A DNA stretch of 64,000 bases, taken from Pricia antarctica (GTDB lineage Bacteria > Bacteroidota > Bacteroidia > Flavobacteriales > Flavobacteriaceae). The notes under the pieces were generated by a model. It searched no databases and was not told the DNA's origin. It saw only the letters and a program-made list of their open reading frames with translations. The DNA lies in assembly GCA_011050085.1 (NCBI GenBank), contig DRGL01000028.1, positions 81,892-145,891 of the forward strand, given 5' to 3'. Every line of letters begins with the position of its first letter. The stretch's first letter is position 1. The position numbers and the translations under genes are program-made. Positions 38,117-46,753 of this stretch are shown here, piece after piece.

Positions 38117-38917
38117 TTACAATTGCCCTTCCTGAATACGGCTTATTTTCTCATAGGAAGCCGCTATGCCTTGAATCAGCGATGAGCTCAATCCCTGATG
38201 TTCCATTTCGTTGAGCCCCTGAATCGTGCATCCCTTTGGTGTGGTCACCTTATCGATTTCCGCTTCGGGGTGGCTACCTGATGCAATCAGCAAGCTTGCG
38301 GCACCACTACAGGTGTGCATGGCAAGTTCTTGCGCTTCCTTGGCATCGAAGCCCAATTGTATCGCACCTTGGGTTGTGGCGCGGATCAGGCGCATCCAAA
38401 AAGCTATACCACTGGCACAGATGACCGTAGCAGCCTGCATCTGGGGTTCGGGAATTTCCATAGAATGTCCCATCCTATTAAAAATGGCCTTGGCCAATGC
38501 TATTTTTTTCTTGCCCTTTTCGTTGCTACAGATACAGGTCATGGATTGTCCCACGGAAATCGCCGTGTTGGGCATACTGCGGATGATGCTATGCTCCGAT
38601 CCGATGATAGCTTCCATTTTGGCAATGCTAAATCCGGTTATCGTCGAGATGACCACATGCTTTTCGGTAAATAGGTCTTTTATGTCCAGCAAAACGGACT
38701 CCAGTTGGCTGGGTTGTACCGCAAAAATTAAAATATCCGAATTTTCGACCGCTTTACGATTATCGGAGGTCACTGTAACGTTACCAAATTTTTCGAAATC
38801 CTGAATTTCAGCTGGGTTCCGCTTGGTCAAATACATAGTTGTAGCGCCGTTGGAATTTAATATTCCCTTAGCGATGGATAGGCCAAGATTTCCGGTGCCG
38901 ATAATGGCTATTTTCAT
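38117..38917 (-). CDS. proC: Pyrroline-5-carboxylate reductase
   Basis: 266 residues. NAD(P) motif IAIIGTGNLGLSIAKGIL at the N-terminus, central ILIFAVQPSQLESVL, VISTITGFSIAKMEAII and RSMPNTAISVGQSMT, and the C-terminal family signature TPKGCTIQGLNEMEHQGLSS. It makes proline from P5C. Its place among arginine genes matches the joint arginine/proline operons of Flavobacteriia. P5C could also come from ornithine or glutamate semialdehyde. Confidence 0.95.
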   Translation of the reverse strand: MKIAIIGTGNLGLSIAKGILNSNGATTMYLTKRNPAEIQDFEKFGNVTVTSDNRKAVENSDILIFAVQPSQLESVLLDIKDLFTEKHVVISTITGFSIAKMEAIIGSEHSIIRSMPNTAISVGQSMTCICSNEKGKKKIALAKAIFNRMGHSMEIPEPQMQAATVICASGIAFWMRLIRATTQGAIQLGFDAKEAQELAMHTCSGAASLLIASGSHPEAEIDKVTTPKGCTIQGLNEMEHQGLSSSLIQGIAASYEKISRIQEGQL

Positions 38918-38933
38918 AGGTTTAGTTGTAAGG

Positions 38934-39908
38934 TTAATAAACGCCCGCCTTTAAATGCAATCCCGAATTCTCTTCGAATCCAAACATTATATTCATGTTC
39001 TGGACCGCTTGTCCGGATGCCCCTTTCAGGAGATTATCCGTAATCGAAGTAATCAACAGAATGTCTTCATGTTTATGCAAATGGATATGGCAATTGTTGG
39101 TATTAACCACTTGTTTTAGATGAATGGGTTCTTCGGATATATGTGTAAAAGTTGCGTCACTATAAAATTCGTTGTATAAATGGATAGCTTCCTGCTCGCT
39201 TCCCTCAAATTTGGTATAGGCAGTAGCTAAAATACCCCTTGTAAAATTCCCGCGATTGGGCAAAAAAAACAGTGTTCCGGAATCAGGTTGTAGTGATTTC
39301 AGACTTTCATTGATCTCGCCCATATGCTGATGCGTAAAGGGTTTGTACCAGCTTAGGTTATTGTTCCGCCAGCTGAAATGTGACGTGGCAGACGGACTAA
39401 CACCTGCACCAGTACTTCCTGTCACTGCATTAATGTGTACCTCACCAGATAAGCGTTTCGCTTTGGCCAAGGGTAGCAACGCCAGTTGAATCGTAGTGGC
39501 AAAACAACCCGGATTAGCGATATAATTTGCTTTACGGATAGCTTCCCTTTGTAGTTCGGGCAGACCATATACAAACTTCATTTCCTCGAAAACAGCATCG
39601 GCCCGTAATCGAAAATCGTTGCTTAGATCTACAATTTTTGTCGCTTTTGAAAACTGGTTTTCTTTTAGAAATTTCGATGAATTACCGTGTCCTAAACACA
39701 GAAATACAACGTCGACATCGGGATTGATATTTCCAATAAATTCCATATCTGTTTCTCCTAACAAGTCAGGATGAGCAGTCGTTACCTTCTTCCCCGCTCG
39801 GGTCGTGCTGAAAACAAAATCGATTTGCGCTTCGGGATGGTGCAAGAGTATGCGTATGAGTTCCCCACCGGTGTATCCTGAACCGCCAATTATTCCTGCT
39901 TTAATCAT
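38934..39908 (-). CDS. argC: N-acyl-gamma-glutamyl-phosphate reductase (ArgC)
   Basis: 324 residues from the ATG at 39908, which overlaps the argG stop; an ATG three codons further upstream is possible. IKAGIIGGSGYTGGELIRIL is the NADP motif, and the active-site Cys is in NYIANPGCFATTIQLALLP. INAVTGSTGAGVSPSATSHF is also characteristic. It reduces the acylglutamyl-phosphate made by ArgB. The overlap with argG suggests coupled translation. Confidence 0.95.
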   Translation of the reverse strand: MIKAGIIGGSGYTGGELIRILLHHPEAQIDFVFSTTRAGKKVTTAHPDLLGETDMEFIGNINPDVDVVFLCLGHGNSSKFLKENQFSKATKIVDLSNDFRLRADAVFEEMKFVYGLPELQREAIRKANYIANPGCFATTIQLALLPLAKAKRLSGEVHINAVTGSTGAGVSPSATSHFSWRNNNLSWYKPFTHQHMGEINESLKSLQPDSGTLFFLPNRGNFTRGILATAYTKFEGSEQEAIHLYNEFYSDATFTHISEEPIHLKQVVNTNNCHIHLHKHEDILLITSITDNLLKGASGQAVQNMNIMFGFEENSGLHLKAGVY

Positions 39909-41088
39909 TATTCCCATTTACGTGGCTATAAATTTTTCCGGAATTCGATAAAATCTTTATGAAACCCTTTGCGTCATCTGCCGACCAGCCTTTGTTGATT
40001 TCGCCGTAGCTTCCGAAAGAGGCGTTCATCAAATCATGTTTTGAATCAATGCCGTTGAGTTCGAAGCGGTAGGGATGTAGCGACACAAAAACATCACCGG
40101 AAACATTTCTTTGGGTATCGGTCAAAAAGACTTCAATATTCCGCATAACCTCATCAAGATAGTTTCCCTCATGGAGTAGCATCCCATAAAAATTGCTTTG
40201 TTGCTCTTTTTGAAATTGTTGCCATTTGGTGAGCGTGTGCTTTTCCAATAAATGATGCGCTTTAATAATAATAAGCGATGCCGGCGCTTCAAAGCCCACC
40301 CGACCCTTGATGCCGATAATCGTATCGCCTACATGAATGTCCCGCCCTATGGCATATTTGGAAGCAAGGGCCTCTAACGTAATAATGTTCTCTACGGGAG
40401 ACGCTGCTTCTCCATCTATGGCGACCAGTTCGCCTTTCGTAAAGGTCAGTTTAACTTCGGACGGCGCTTTTTCCTCTAATTGACTTGGATAAGCTGAATC
40501 GGGTAGGGGCTTCAGCGAAGTCAAGGTTTCTTCTCCGCCCACTGAGGTGCCCCATAAGCCTCGATTGATTGAATATTTAGCTTTTTCCCAAGGGTAATCA
40601 ATACCATTTTGCTTTAAATATTCGATTTCCGCTTCCCTTGATAGTGTGTTGTCTCGAATTGGTGTGATAATTTCGATTTCGGGGGCGATAATCTGAAAAA
40701 TCATATCGAACCGCACTTGATCGTTGCCGGCGCCCGTACTACCGTGGGCAATGTATTTGGCACCAACACTTTTGGCATACTTTACAATTTCAATAGCTTG
40801 AACGATGCGCTCCGCACTAACGGATAAAGGGTAGGTGTTATTTTTCAAGACGTTTCCAAAGATGAGGTATTTGACCACCTTATCATAAAAAGTTTGAACC
40901 GCATCGATAGAGGTATACGAACTTGCGCCCAATTCTAAGGCTTTTTCTTCAATGTTTGCGATTTCCTCTTTTGAAAATCCGCCGGTATTAACGCTGACGG
41001 CATGCACTTCATATCCCTTTTCCTTAGATAAAAATTTGGCACAGTACGAGGTGTCCAATCCGCCACTGTAAGCTAGTACTAGTTTCAT
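39901..41088 (-). CDS. argG: Argininosuccinate synthase
   Basis: 395 residues. The N-type ATP pyrophosphatase loop is LAYSGGLDTSYCAKFL, followed by YPLSVSAERIVQAIEI, YIAHGSTGAGNDQVRFDM and YSINRGLWGTSVGGEETL. It joins citrulline and aspartate to argininosuccinate. It is the second gene of the long minus-strand operon, 103 bases after the GNAT gene, and overlaps argC. Confidence 0.97.
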   Translation of the reverse strand: MKLVLAYSGGLDTSYCAKFLSKEKGYEVHAVSVNTGGFSKEEIANIEEKALELGASSYTSIDAVQTFYDKVVKYLIFGNVLKNNTYPLSVSAERIVQAIEIVKYAKSVGAKYIAHGSTGAGNDQVRFDMIFQIIAPEIEIITPIRDNTLSREAEIEYLKQNGIDYPWEKAKYSINRGLWGTSVGGEETLTSLKPLPDSAYPSQLEEKAPSEVKLTFTKGELVAIDGEAASPVENIITLEALASKYAIGRDIHVGDTIIGIKGRVGFEAPASLIIIKAHHLLEKHTLTKWQQFQKEQQSNFYGMLLHEGNYLDEVMRNIEVFLTDTQRNVSGDVFVSLHPYRFELNGIDSKHDLMNASFGSYGEINKGWSADDAKGFIKILSNSGKIYSHVNGNND

Positions 41089-41191
41089 ATTTTGATTTTG
41101 TAATCTCCGTGGAGACGAGAATTGATATAATTTTTCGGAACAACTATTTTACTTTTTAAAGAATGTAGAAACGATGGAAATGGCTTCTAGG

Positions 41192-41818
41192 CTATTTCGG
41201 TTTCCGCTTCAAGAGTAAGCTTTCCTTTATACTTTTTAACCGCTGAAATGCTTTACTATCGGGCTTTTTCTTGACTTCCGTCTTTGGTTTGGCATTCGGG
41301 TCATACAACATACCGGTACACAGGCACATTTTTTGTTCGGTGCGGGTCAGCACATCGAAATTTTTGCAGGTTTGACAGCCCTTCCAAAATTCTGGGTCGG
41401 TGGTCAGTTCAGAAAAGGTAACCGGCTTGTAACCGAGTTCGTAGTTCATTTTCATGACCGCAAGACCGGTAGTAATTCCAAAAATTTTGGCATCCGGAAA
41501 TTTTTTACGGGATAGTTCGAAAATGCGCTTCTTGATTTGTTTGGCCAAACCCTGGTTTCTGTAATCAGGATGTACGATCAAACCGGAGTTAGCCACGAAT
41601 TTTTCATGACCCCAAACTTCTATATAGCAAAATCCTGCAAATTTATCACCGTCTAAAGCGATTATCGCATTACCGTTCTGCAGTCTTTTCTGAATATATT
41701 CGGGGGTTCGTTTGGCGATTCCGGTACCGCGAACTTTGGCCGACTCGGCTATAGTTTCGCAAATATCATTGGCGTATTTAAAATGAGTTTCGTTAGCAAT
41801 TATAATATCCATTGCCAT
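41192..41818 (-). CDS. GNAT acetyltransferase with Cys-rich tail, candidate N-acylglutamate synthase
   Basis: 208 residues from ATG 41818 (a second ATG at 41812 is two codons in). The GNAT core covers about 4-145, with the acyl-CoA loop SGLIVHPDYRNQGLAKQI (78-95) and an aromatic NYELGYKPV. It then has a Cys motif CQTC...CLC (Cys148, 151, 165, 167) that could bind zinc, and a Lys-rich end. It is the first structural gene of the arginine operon. No other argA, argJ or N-acylglutamate synthase gene is in the cluster, so it is the natural candidate for making N-acetyl- or N-succinylglutamate. This is inferred from context, not from a known catalytic signature. Confidence 0.85.
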   Translation of the reverse strand: MAMDIIIANETHFKYANDICETIAESAKVRGTGIAKRTPEYIQKRLQNGNAIIALDGDKFAGFCYIEVWGHEKFVANSGLIVHPDYRNQGLAKQIKKRIFELSRKKFPDAKIFGITTGLAVMKMNYELGYKPVTFSELTTDPEFWKGCQTCKNFDVLTRTEQKMCLCTGMLYDPNAKPKTEVKKKPDSKAFQRLKSIKESLLLKRKPK

Positions 41819-41897
41819 GGTAGTTTATCGGTAAATAAAATGATTTTCGAGCTGTGCGGAAATGGACTCACCTATTCCCATAGAAGTTATAGTACCC
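41819..41897 (-). promoter_or_regulatory. Leader segment between the Arg-rich peptide and the arginine operon
   Basis: In the transcript a small stem UCUAU-GGGA-AUAGG can form. The segment GGUGAG (complement of 41867-41872) can pair with UUCACC within the leader-peptide codons (complement of 41918-41923), just before the Arg run. Stalling on the Arg codons would cover that pairing partner. No strong stem with a U run is seen, so a classical intrinsic attenuator is not shown. A Rho-dependent or translational switch is possible. Confidence 0.4.
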
Positions 41898-41954
41898 TTA
41901 CGGGCGACGACGGCGGGGTGAAAATGGACGAAGGGGAGCGAGGTTGCTCTTCAT
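41898..41954 (-). CDS. Putative arginine leader peptide (MKSNLAPLRPFSPRRRRP)
   Basis: An 18-residue frame in the 5' leader of the arginine operon with four consecutive Arg codons (CGC CGT CGT CGC, at 41904-41915) just before Pro and the stop. A further in-frame ATG at 41981 would extend it to 27 residues, but this lies at or next to the predicted transcript start. The stop is 80 bases before the GNAT start. Five of 18 residues are Arg, which is the expected look of an amino-acid-sensing leader peptide that stalls a ribosome when charged tRNA-Arg is scarce. Nothing in the sequence proves translation. Confidence 0.6.
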   Translation of the reverse strand: MKSNLAPLRPFSPRRRRP

Positions 41955-41988
41955 GCTTATAAAATAAATTTGTCCTTTCATTGCGTTT

Positions 41989-42018
41989 CAAATGTACAAG
42001 AATACATCTAAACTACAA
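41989..42018 (-). promoter_or_regulatory. Promoter of the arginine operon
   Basis: On the minus strand TTG (42016-42018), a 19-base spacer and TACATTTG (41989-41996), a full match to the Bacteroidota TTTG-N-TAnnTTTG layout except one base at -33. Transcription would start near 41983, giving a leader of about 165 nt before the GNAT start. The -33 lies just inside the intergenic side of the GT-C gene end at 42029. Confidence 0.6.
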
Positions 42019-42028
42019 CGATTGACCT

Positions 42029-43390
42029 TTATTTTTTACGAAAAATTGGTTTTTGCCCCTTTGAGTTAAAGATTTCGTAGGCTAAAAATCCAAATACAGC
42101 GATATATTCAATGGACAAAAGCCAAAGGTTTTCGGTAAAGGCGGGATTGGAATAGGCAAAATAACTGAGCACTACTACTGCGGACCACAACACTGCAAAC
42201 CGGTATTCTGTCAAAACACCGAGCAATACTAAAAATATGATATACCAGGGATGCACTGTGGACGATAAAAAATAGTATAATGTGAGAACACACAACATGG
42301 AAGTAAGTAGTGTCCCCAATCTTTGATTCTGTCGCAAAAAAGTGAGTCCCAATACGGCCAACACCGTCAATAGCGGAACAATTTTACCATAGACTTTTAT
42401 AATTTCCCACGGTTTTCCGTCGAAGGCAATGGCAATTTGTTTTATTACATTATAAATCCCGGCATTGAATTCAAAATTGCTAAACCATAATCCGATGGTC
42501 TGTGAGTAATTTCCAAGGAAATCGGGAGAGTAGAAAGGGATAAAGCATATCAGGCAGATTGCGCTTACCAATAGATAAAAAACTAAACTTTTCTTAAGCC
42601 CCAAGTGTTTTAAAAACAGGGGAAGGAACAACAATGGCACTAATTTTACAGCTATTGATAATGCATATGGGACGGCTGCCAGCATCCATTTTTTTTGGGA
42701 CAGAAGGTATATCGCCCAAACGAAAAAGAATAGCATGACACCTTCGAAATGAAGATTACCAGTAAGTTCTATGAGAACTAGTGGATTTAGAAAATACCAG
42801 TAAATTAAGTGTTGGGGTCTATTGAAGTGCTTTAGTACTTTCCTTCCGAAATAAAATATGCCAATATCCCCTAAAATAATTAGGCTGCGCATGACCAATA
42901 CCGAACCCATAATGCTCTTTCCTCCGAACAACGCGGCCAACGCGAATATAACCTGGTTTAGTGGAGGGTAATTGCTATAATGCTTTCCGCTAAGTTCGCC
43001 CATACCATTATAAAGCTCTTGGGCATTTGGAATGATAAGATCATTTTGATTGATAAGGATGTCTGGGACTTCTAAATAGGGATTAATGAAGTTGGCCACT
43101 AAATGGCCATCCCAAATAAATCGATAAAAATCTTGTGAAAGATTCGGCTCGGCCATCAGAAATACCAACCGAAAAAGGATGCCAATGACCAGCAGGAATT
43201 TCAGGTTCCACTTTTCAAACTGGATAATACGGAGGCAAAGAAAAAACAGCGCGAGGAAAAGGGAAATTAGCTTAATAAAATCGGTTCGCACCAGATGGTA
43301 AGCAAAGGTATAATAGAAAATTATACTCAATAGAGCCAAGGCAATAGGTACTTTGTGGAGCTTTAAATATGTGGTAAGCTTGTTTGGCAT
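42029..43390 (-). CDS. GT-C type polyprenyl-phosphate-dependent glycosyltransferase (mannosyltransferase-like)
   Basis: 453 residues with about eleven or twelve membrane segments. After the first segments there is a loop NLSQDFYRFIWDGHLVANFI with the acidic residue pattern of GT-C enzymes, and YSNYPPLNQVIFALAALFGG, typical of the GT87/MptB-like group. Such enzymes transfer a sugar from a polyprenyl-phosphate donor on the periplasmic side. A DPM-like GT2, which would make such a donor, lies in the cassette just upstream. The exact sugar and acceptor are unknown. Confidence 0.75.
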   Translation of the reverse strand: MPNKLTTYLKLHKVPIALALLSIIFYYTFAYHLVRTDFIKLISLFLALFFLCLRIIQFEKWNLKFLLVIGILFRLVFLMAEPNLSQDFYRFIWDGHLVANFINPYLEVPDILINQNDLIIPNAQELYNGMGELSGKHYSNYPPLNQVIFALAALFGGKSIMGSVLVMRSLIILGDIGIFYFGRKVLKHFNRPQHLIYWYFLNPLVLIELTGNLHFEGVMLFFFVWAIYLLSQKKWMLAAVPYALSIAVKLVPLLFLPLFLKHLGLKKSLVFYLLVSAICLICFIPFYSPDFLGNYSQTIGLWFSNFEFNAGIYNVIKQIAIAFDGKPWEIIKVYGKIVPLLTVLAVLGLTFLRQNQRLGTLLTSMLCVLTLYYFLSSTVHPWYIIFLVLLGVLTEYRFAVLWSAVVVLSYFAYSNPAFTENLWLLSIEYIAVFGFLAYEIFNSKGQKPIFRKK

Positions 43391-43888
43391 TGGCTTTTGA
43401 TATTTCTAACAAGCGAATTTAGGGGTTTTGGGGGAATTAAAATTTATTGCAATGCTATCCAGCTTTCTAGATTGTGGTCTCCCTTTAAAAGTTTTATGGA
43501 AATTAGGGTATACAGCAAACTTAAAAATACACCTTTGACGTGTTCATAGAGGAGTTGGAGGACGGTAAGTCTGTCGCAAACATTCAAAATGTTATTAATG
43601 TTACTTTATAAGCACTTCTTTCAATATCCATATCTACTTAATCGTACGGTTTTTTCAGAATAGAGTCTATACGAATCGAAATAGGTATTTTCATTACAAC
43701 ATACTCGATATACTTTAAAGCGGGAGTTGTGAACAGGAAAGGATTTCATTCAAAATTTATATTTTGAATGGGTAGTGTGAAAGAGCCAGATAATTTAATT
43801 TCAGGAAAAAGAGTAATCCCACATTACTGATATGGCTAGTGAGGTCATTCAATATTATTAAAAAAGGAATAAAATTAGTCGCTTGGTC
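43391..43888. other. 498-base intergenic region inside the glycosyltransferase cassette
   Basis: No gene recognised. It contains a perfect 10-bp inverted repeat, listed separately, and is otherwise AT-rich. It probably contains a terminator for the upstream GT2 genes and the promoter for the GT-C gene. Confidence 0.4.
43747..43770. repeat. Perfect inverted repeat (10-bp arms)
   Basis: CATTCAAAAT, loop TTAT, ATTTTGAATG. It lies downstream of the cellulose-synthase-like GT2 gene on the minus strand. No T run follows, so it is either a weak terminator or a protein-binding palindrome. Confidence 0.4.
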
Positions 43889-45373
43889 TTACGCCCGTGC
43901 AGTCAAAGATTTGGTAAATACAAAGCCAAAACCGATAAAGAGCATAAGGTGAAACGGAAAGAGTCCGAAATCATTAAGTGGGATGGCACTGTACATACCA
44001 AAGAGGAAATACATCATAAGCAAGGCCTCTAAAATCATATTCGGTGATAGTTTTTTAGCTAGGTATTTATTTCCTTTCCAACTATCTGTGATATTATTTA
44101 AATTGAATTTAGGGGTGCGGACAAACTCACTGCGTTTTCCCCAATGTCCTTCCAAAACGGCGATCGAATTGTGCAATGAGAAGCCTAGGGCCACTGAAAA
44201 GAAGGTAAAGAATATTTTTATGTATTCTACAAAATTATCAAAACCGCTACCCTGTATGCTTTTATAGGTAAACCAATAACAAACAAATAAGATAATCGTA
44301 CTAAGTACAAAGAAGCTGAGCATTGAGAAAACAATATCGAATTGAGGATATAGCGCTTTAATATACATCGCCGGAATACTCAATAAGGATACCAAAAAAA
44401 CACAAAGAAACATCGAACTGTTCAACAAGTGCATTACACCGTGAAATTTCGTCTTGAACGAAATATTTTTTGCAGAAACCACGCTCATAACAGATTTTCG
44501 GAAATTCTCCGCACCACCTTTGTTCCAACGAAATTGTTGTGAACGCGCGGCACTGATTACTACGGGAAGTTCAGCTGGAGTTTCTACATCCTCTAAATAT
44601 TTAAATTTCCAATCCTTTAACTGGGCACGATAGCTGAGGTCGAGATCTTCGGTTAGGGTATCACCTTGCCAGTTACCTGCGTCTAAAATACATTCCTTGC
44701 GCCATATACCAGCGGTACCGTTAAAGTTGATAAAGTGACCTTTCGCATTTCTGCCCACCTGTTCCAAAGTAAAATGTGCATCGAGGGCAAACGCCTGAAT
44801 ACGGGTCAAGGTAGAATAATCCCTGTTTATATGTCCCCATCGCGTCTGTACCACACCGATTTCTCGATCTTTGAAATAGATAACCGTCTTTTTCAACCAA
44901 TCACTGTCTGGTAGAAAATCGGCGTCAAAAATTGCTACGAATTCTCCTTTTGCAGTCTCTAGGCCTTCTTTAAGTGCGCCAGCTTTGTAACCTTGGCGAT
45001 TGGAACGGCGAATATGTTGAATGTCTAATCCCGTTTCCTGTAGTTCACTGACCCATTTGGCAGTATCTATAACAGATTCATCTGTAGAATCGTCCAAGAC
45101 CTGTATTTCAAGCTTGCTTTTAGGATATTCGATTTTGGCGATGTTTTCAAGCAATCGTTCCATTACATATTCCTCATTGTAAACGGGAAGTTGAATGGTT
45201 ACATAGGGAATTTCTTTAGGGTCGAGAAGATTGAATTTTGGTGCGGTCTGATTTCTTCGTTTATAACCTAAGTAGTTGACCAGTAGATTCAGTTGGGCCA
45301 AACTGTAAAAAAATATCAATAAAAGAGCGATACTGTAAAGGGCGAGAATGATGTATGATATAATTAATCCCAT
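43889..45373 (-). CDS. Cellulose-synthase-like GT2 membrane glycosyltransferase
   Basis: 494 residues. One N-terminal membrane segment, then a GT-A domain with VTIQLPVYNEE, Asp94-Asp95 (VLDDSTDES), DAD at 150-152, TED at 241-243 and QQFRW at 279-283 (the Q-x-x-R-W motif of processive enzymes). Four C-terminal membrane segments follow. It should polymerise or transfer hexose from a nucleotide-sugar at the inner membrane, as in glucomannan-synthase-like proteins. It follows the DPM-like GT2 gene with a one-base gap. Confidence 0.88.
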   Translation of the reverse strand: MGLIISYIILALYSIALLLIFFYSLAQLNLLVNYLGYKRRNQTAPKFNLLDPKEIPYVTIQLPVYNEEYVMERLLENIAKIEYPKSKLEIQVLDDSTDESVIDTAKWVSELQETGLDIQHIRRSNRQGYKAGALKEGLETAKGEFVAIFDADFLPDSDWLKKTVIYFKDREIGVVQTRWGHINRDYSTLTRIQAFALDAHFTLEQVGRNAKGHFINFNGTAGIWRKECILDAGNWQGDTLTEDLDLSYRAQLKDWKFKYLEDVETPAELPVVISAARSQQFRWNKGGAENFRKSVMSVVSAKNISFKTKFHGVMHLLNSSMFLCVFLVSLLSIPAMYIKALYPQFDIVFSMLSFFVLSTIILFVCYWFTYKSIQGSGFDNFVEYIKIFFTFFSVALGFSLHNSIAVLEGHWGKRSEFVRTPKFNLNNITDSWKGNKYLAKKLSPNMILEALLMMYFLFGMYSAIPLNDFGLFPFHLMLFIGFGFVFTKSLTARA

Positions 45374-45374
45374 G

Positions 45375-46085
45375 TCACTTTATGCTGTATTTGAAAATCC
45401 AACCTAATATTTTTATGCCCGCAAAGATACTACCTTTTACTGTACCCGACACCTTTGAAACGCCTATTCTTTTTTTGTAATGTACTGGAACTTCGACGTA
45501 TGCCAATTTTTTTTTAATAGCTTTAAGTTGCATTTCCACCGTCCATCCGTAAGTTTTATCTTCCATATTAAGTGTTAACAACTTATTATATCGAATAGCT
45601 CTAAACGGCCCAAGATCGGTAAACGTTGCTCCGAAAAACAATCTCATTAAAGATGTGGCCAACCAATTTCCGAAGATCTGCTGTGGCGTCATGCTGCCAT
45701 CCTCCCGAAGACGTTTTACCCTAGCACCAATAACAAAATCCTTTTGATCCTTTATGATGGGGGCTACCACCTTATCGAGTTCTTCTGGATAATCTGAATA
45801 GTCTCCATCGATAAATACGACAATATCGGGTGGTTTGGACTGTTGTGATAGGTACTCCATTCCTTTCAAACAGGCATAACCGTAGCCCTTTCTATTTTCG
45901 TTCAGCACCGTAGCTCCCGCTGATAGGGCATTCGTCGCAGTTTTGTCCGAAGAATTATTGTTAACAACAATTATTTCAGAAACGCAATCTGGTAGTTCAT
46001 TGACTACAAATGCTATAGAATCACCCTCATTGTATGCGGGAATAATTACTTTGATGATGGCTTCAGTGGTAGGTTCTTCGGTCAT
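45375..46085 (-). CDS. GT2 family glycosyltransferase, dolichol-phosphate-mannose-synthase-like
   Basis: 236 residues, no membrane segments of note. GT2 signature KVIIPAYNEGDSIAFVVNEL, IIVVNNNSSDKTATNA, and DGDYSDYPEELDKVV with the DxD-type motif. It looks like the soluble domain of DPM1-type synthases that load polyprenyl phosphate with a sugar. The start codon overlaps the stop of the MORN protein by one base. Confidence 0.85.
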   Translation of the reverse strand: MTEEPTTEAIIKVIIPAYNEGDSIAFVVNELPDCVSEIIVVNNNSSDKTATNALSAGATVLNENRKGYGYACLKGMEYLSQQSKPPDIVVFIDGDYSDYPEELDKVVAPIIKDQKDFVIGARVKRLREDGSMTPQQIFGNWLATSLMRLFFGATFTDLGPFRAIRYNKLLTLNMEDKTYGWTVEMQLKAIKKKLAYVEVPVHYKKRIGVSKVSGTVKGSIFAGIKILGWIFKYSIK

Positions 46086-46570
46086 TACTTAAGATCTGAT
46101 AAGCTGTTCTCTTTCATGAAACTAATATAACTGAACCATTCCTTGATTTTTGCTCCATTCGTGTATTTTATTGCAGATGCTAATTCCTGATTTTTATAAG
46201 TTAGGCAATAGCCGTTTTTCTTACCATTTCTAAACTGGCATTTGTAATGTATTTCTCCATAATCATTGTAAATAAGCCACCAATCGCTTCTTTTATTGTT
46301 TTCGTAGTGGCCTTCTTCCACAAGTATGCCTTTGAGGTTGTAAAATTTCCAATATGAAACCCGCCGATTATTGTTGTAATGACCTTCTTCGGATAATGTG
46401 CCGTTGGAATGATAGTACTTCCAAAAAGCCGTCTTTTCCCCGTTTTGCATCCAGCCTTCAGCTTTCATTTCTCCAGATGTATAATATTCTTTATAATACA
46501 TCCTATTTTCTTCGGATTTATTTCCGAGGAAAATAAAGAGTGTGATAGTAAGAAATAGCTTTGATAACAT
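46085..46570 (-). CDS. MORN-repeat protein (YwqK-like)
   Basis: 161 residues with a short hydrophobic N-terminus (LFLTITLFIFLGNK) and at least four MORN-type repeats: YYTSGEMKAEGWMQNGEKTA, YYHSNGTLSEEGHYNNNRRV, FYNLKGILVEEGHYENNKRS and IYNDYGEIHYKCQFRNGKKN. Such repeats bind lipids or other proteins. It is the first gene of the three-gene GT2 unit, so a role in placing the enzymes at the membrane is a reasonable guess. No toxin partner was seen. Confidence 0.85.
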   Translation of the reverse strand: MLSKLFLTITLFIFLGNKSEENRMYYKEYYTSGEMKAEGWMQNGEKTAFWKYYHSNGTLSEEGHYNNNRRVSYWKFYNLKGILVEEGHYENNKRSDWWLIYNDYGEIHYKCQFRNGKKNGYCLTYKNQELASAIKYTNGAKIKEWFSYISFMKENSLSDLK

Positions 46571-46753
46571 CGTGGGATACTTTTCTACTTTGTCGCATTG
46601 TAGAATGATTACTTACCAGGGAGTGGAAGTCTAAATATCTTCTATTGTATCTAAGGATGACACCAGACATTTTCTTTTAGCAAGTAGGATAAGGTGAAAC
46701 GATTTTAACTAAGAAAACTTTTCAAATGAATAATTTTGGACAAGTTCCGTAAT

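Noticed and set aside
38226..38804. 192-codon plus-strand frame inside proC
   Set aside because: Shadow of the proC reading frame; proC has all its motifs on the other strand.
46085..46570. YwqK-type antitoxin of a toxin-antitoxin pair
   Set aside because: Only MORN repeats support it; the next gene is a glycosyltransferase, not a toxin.
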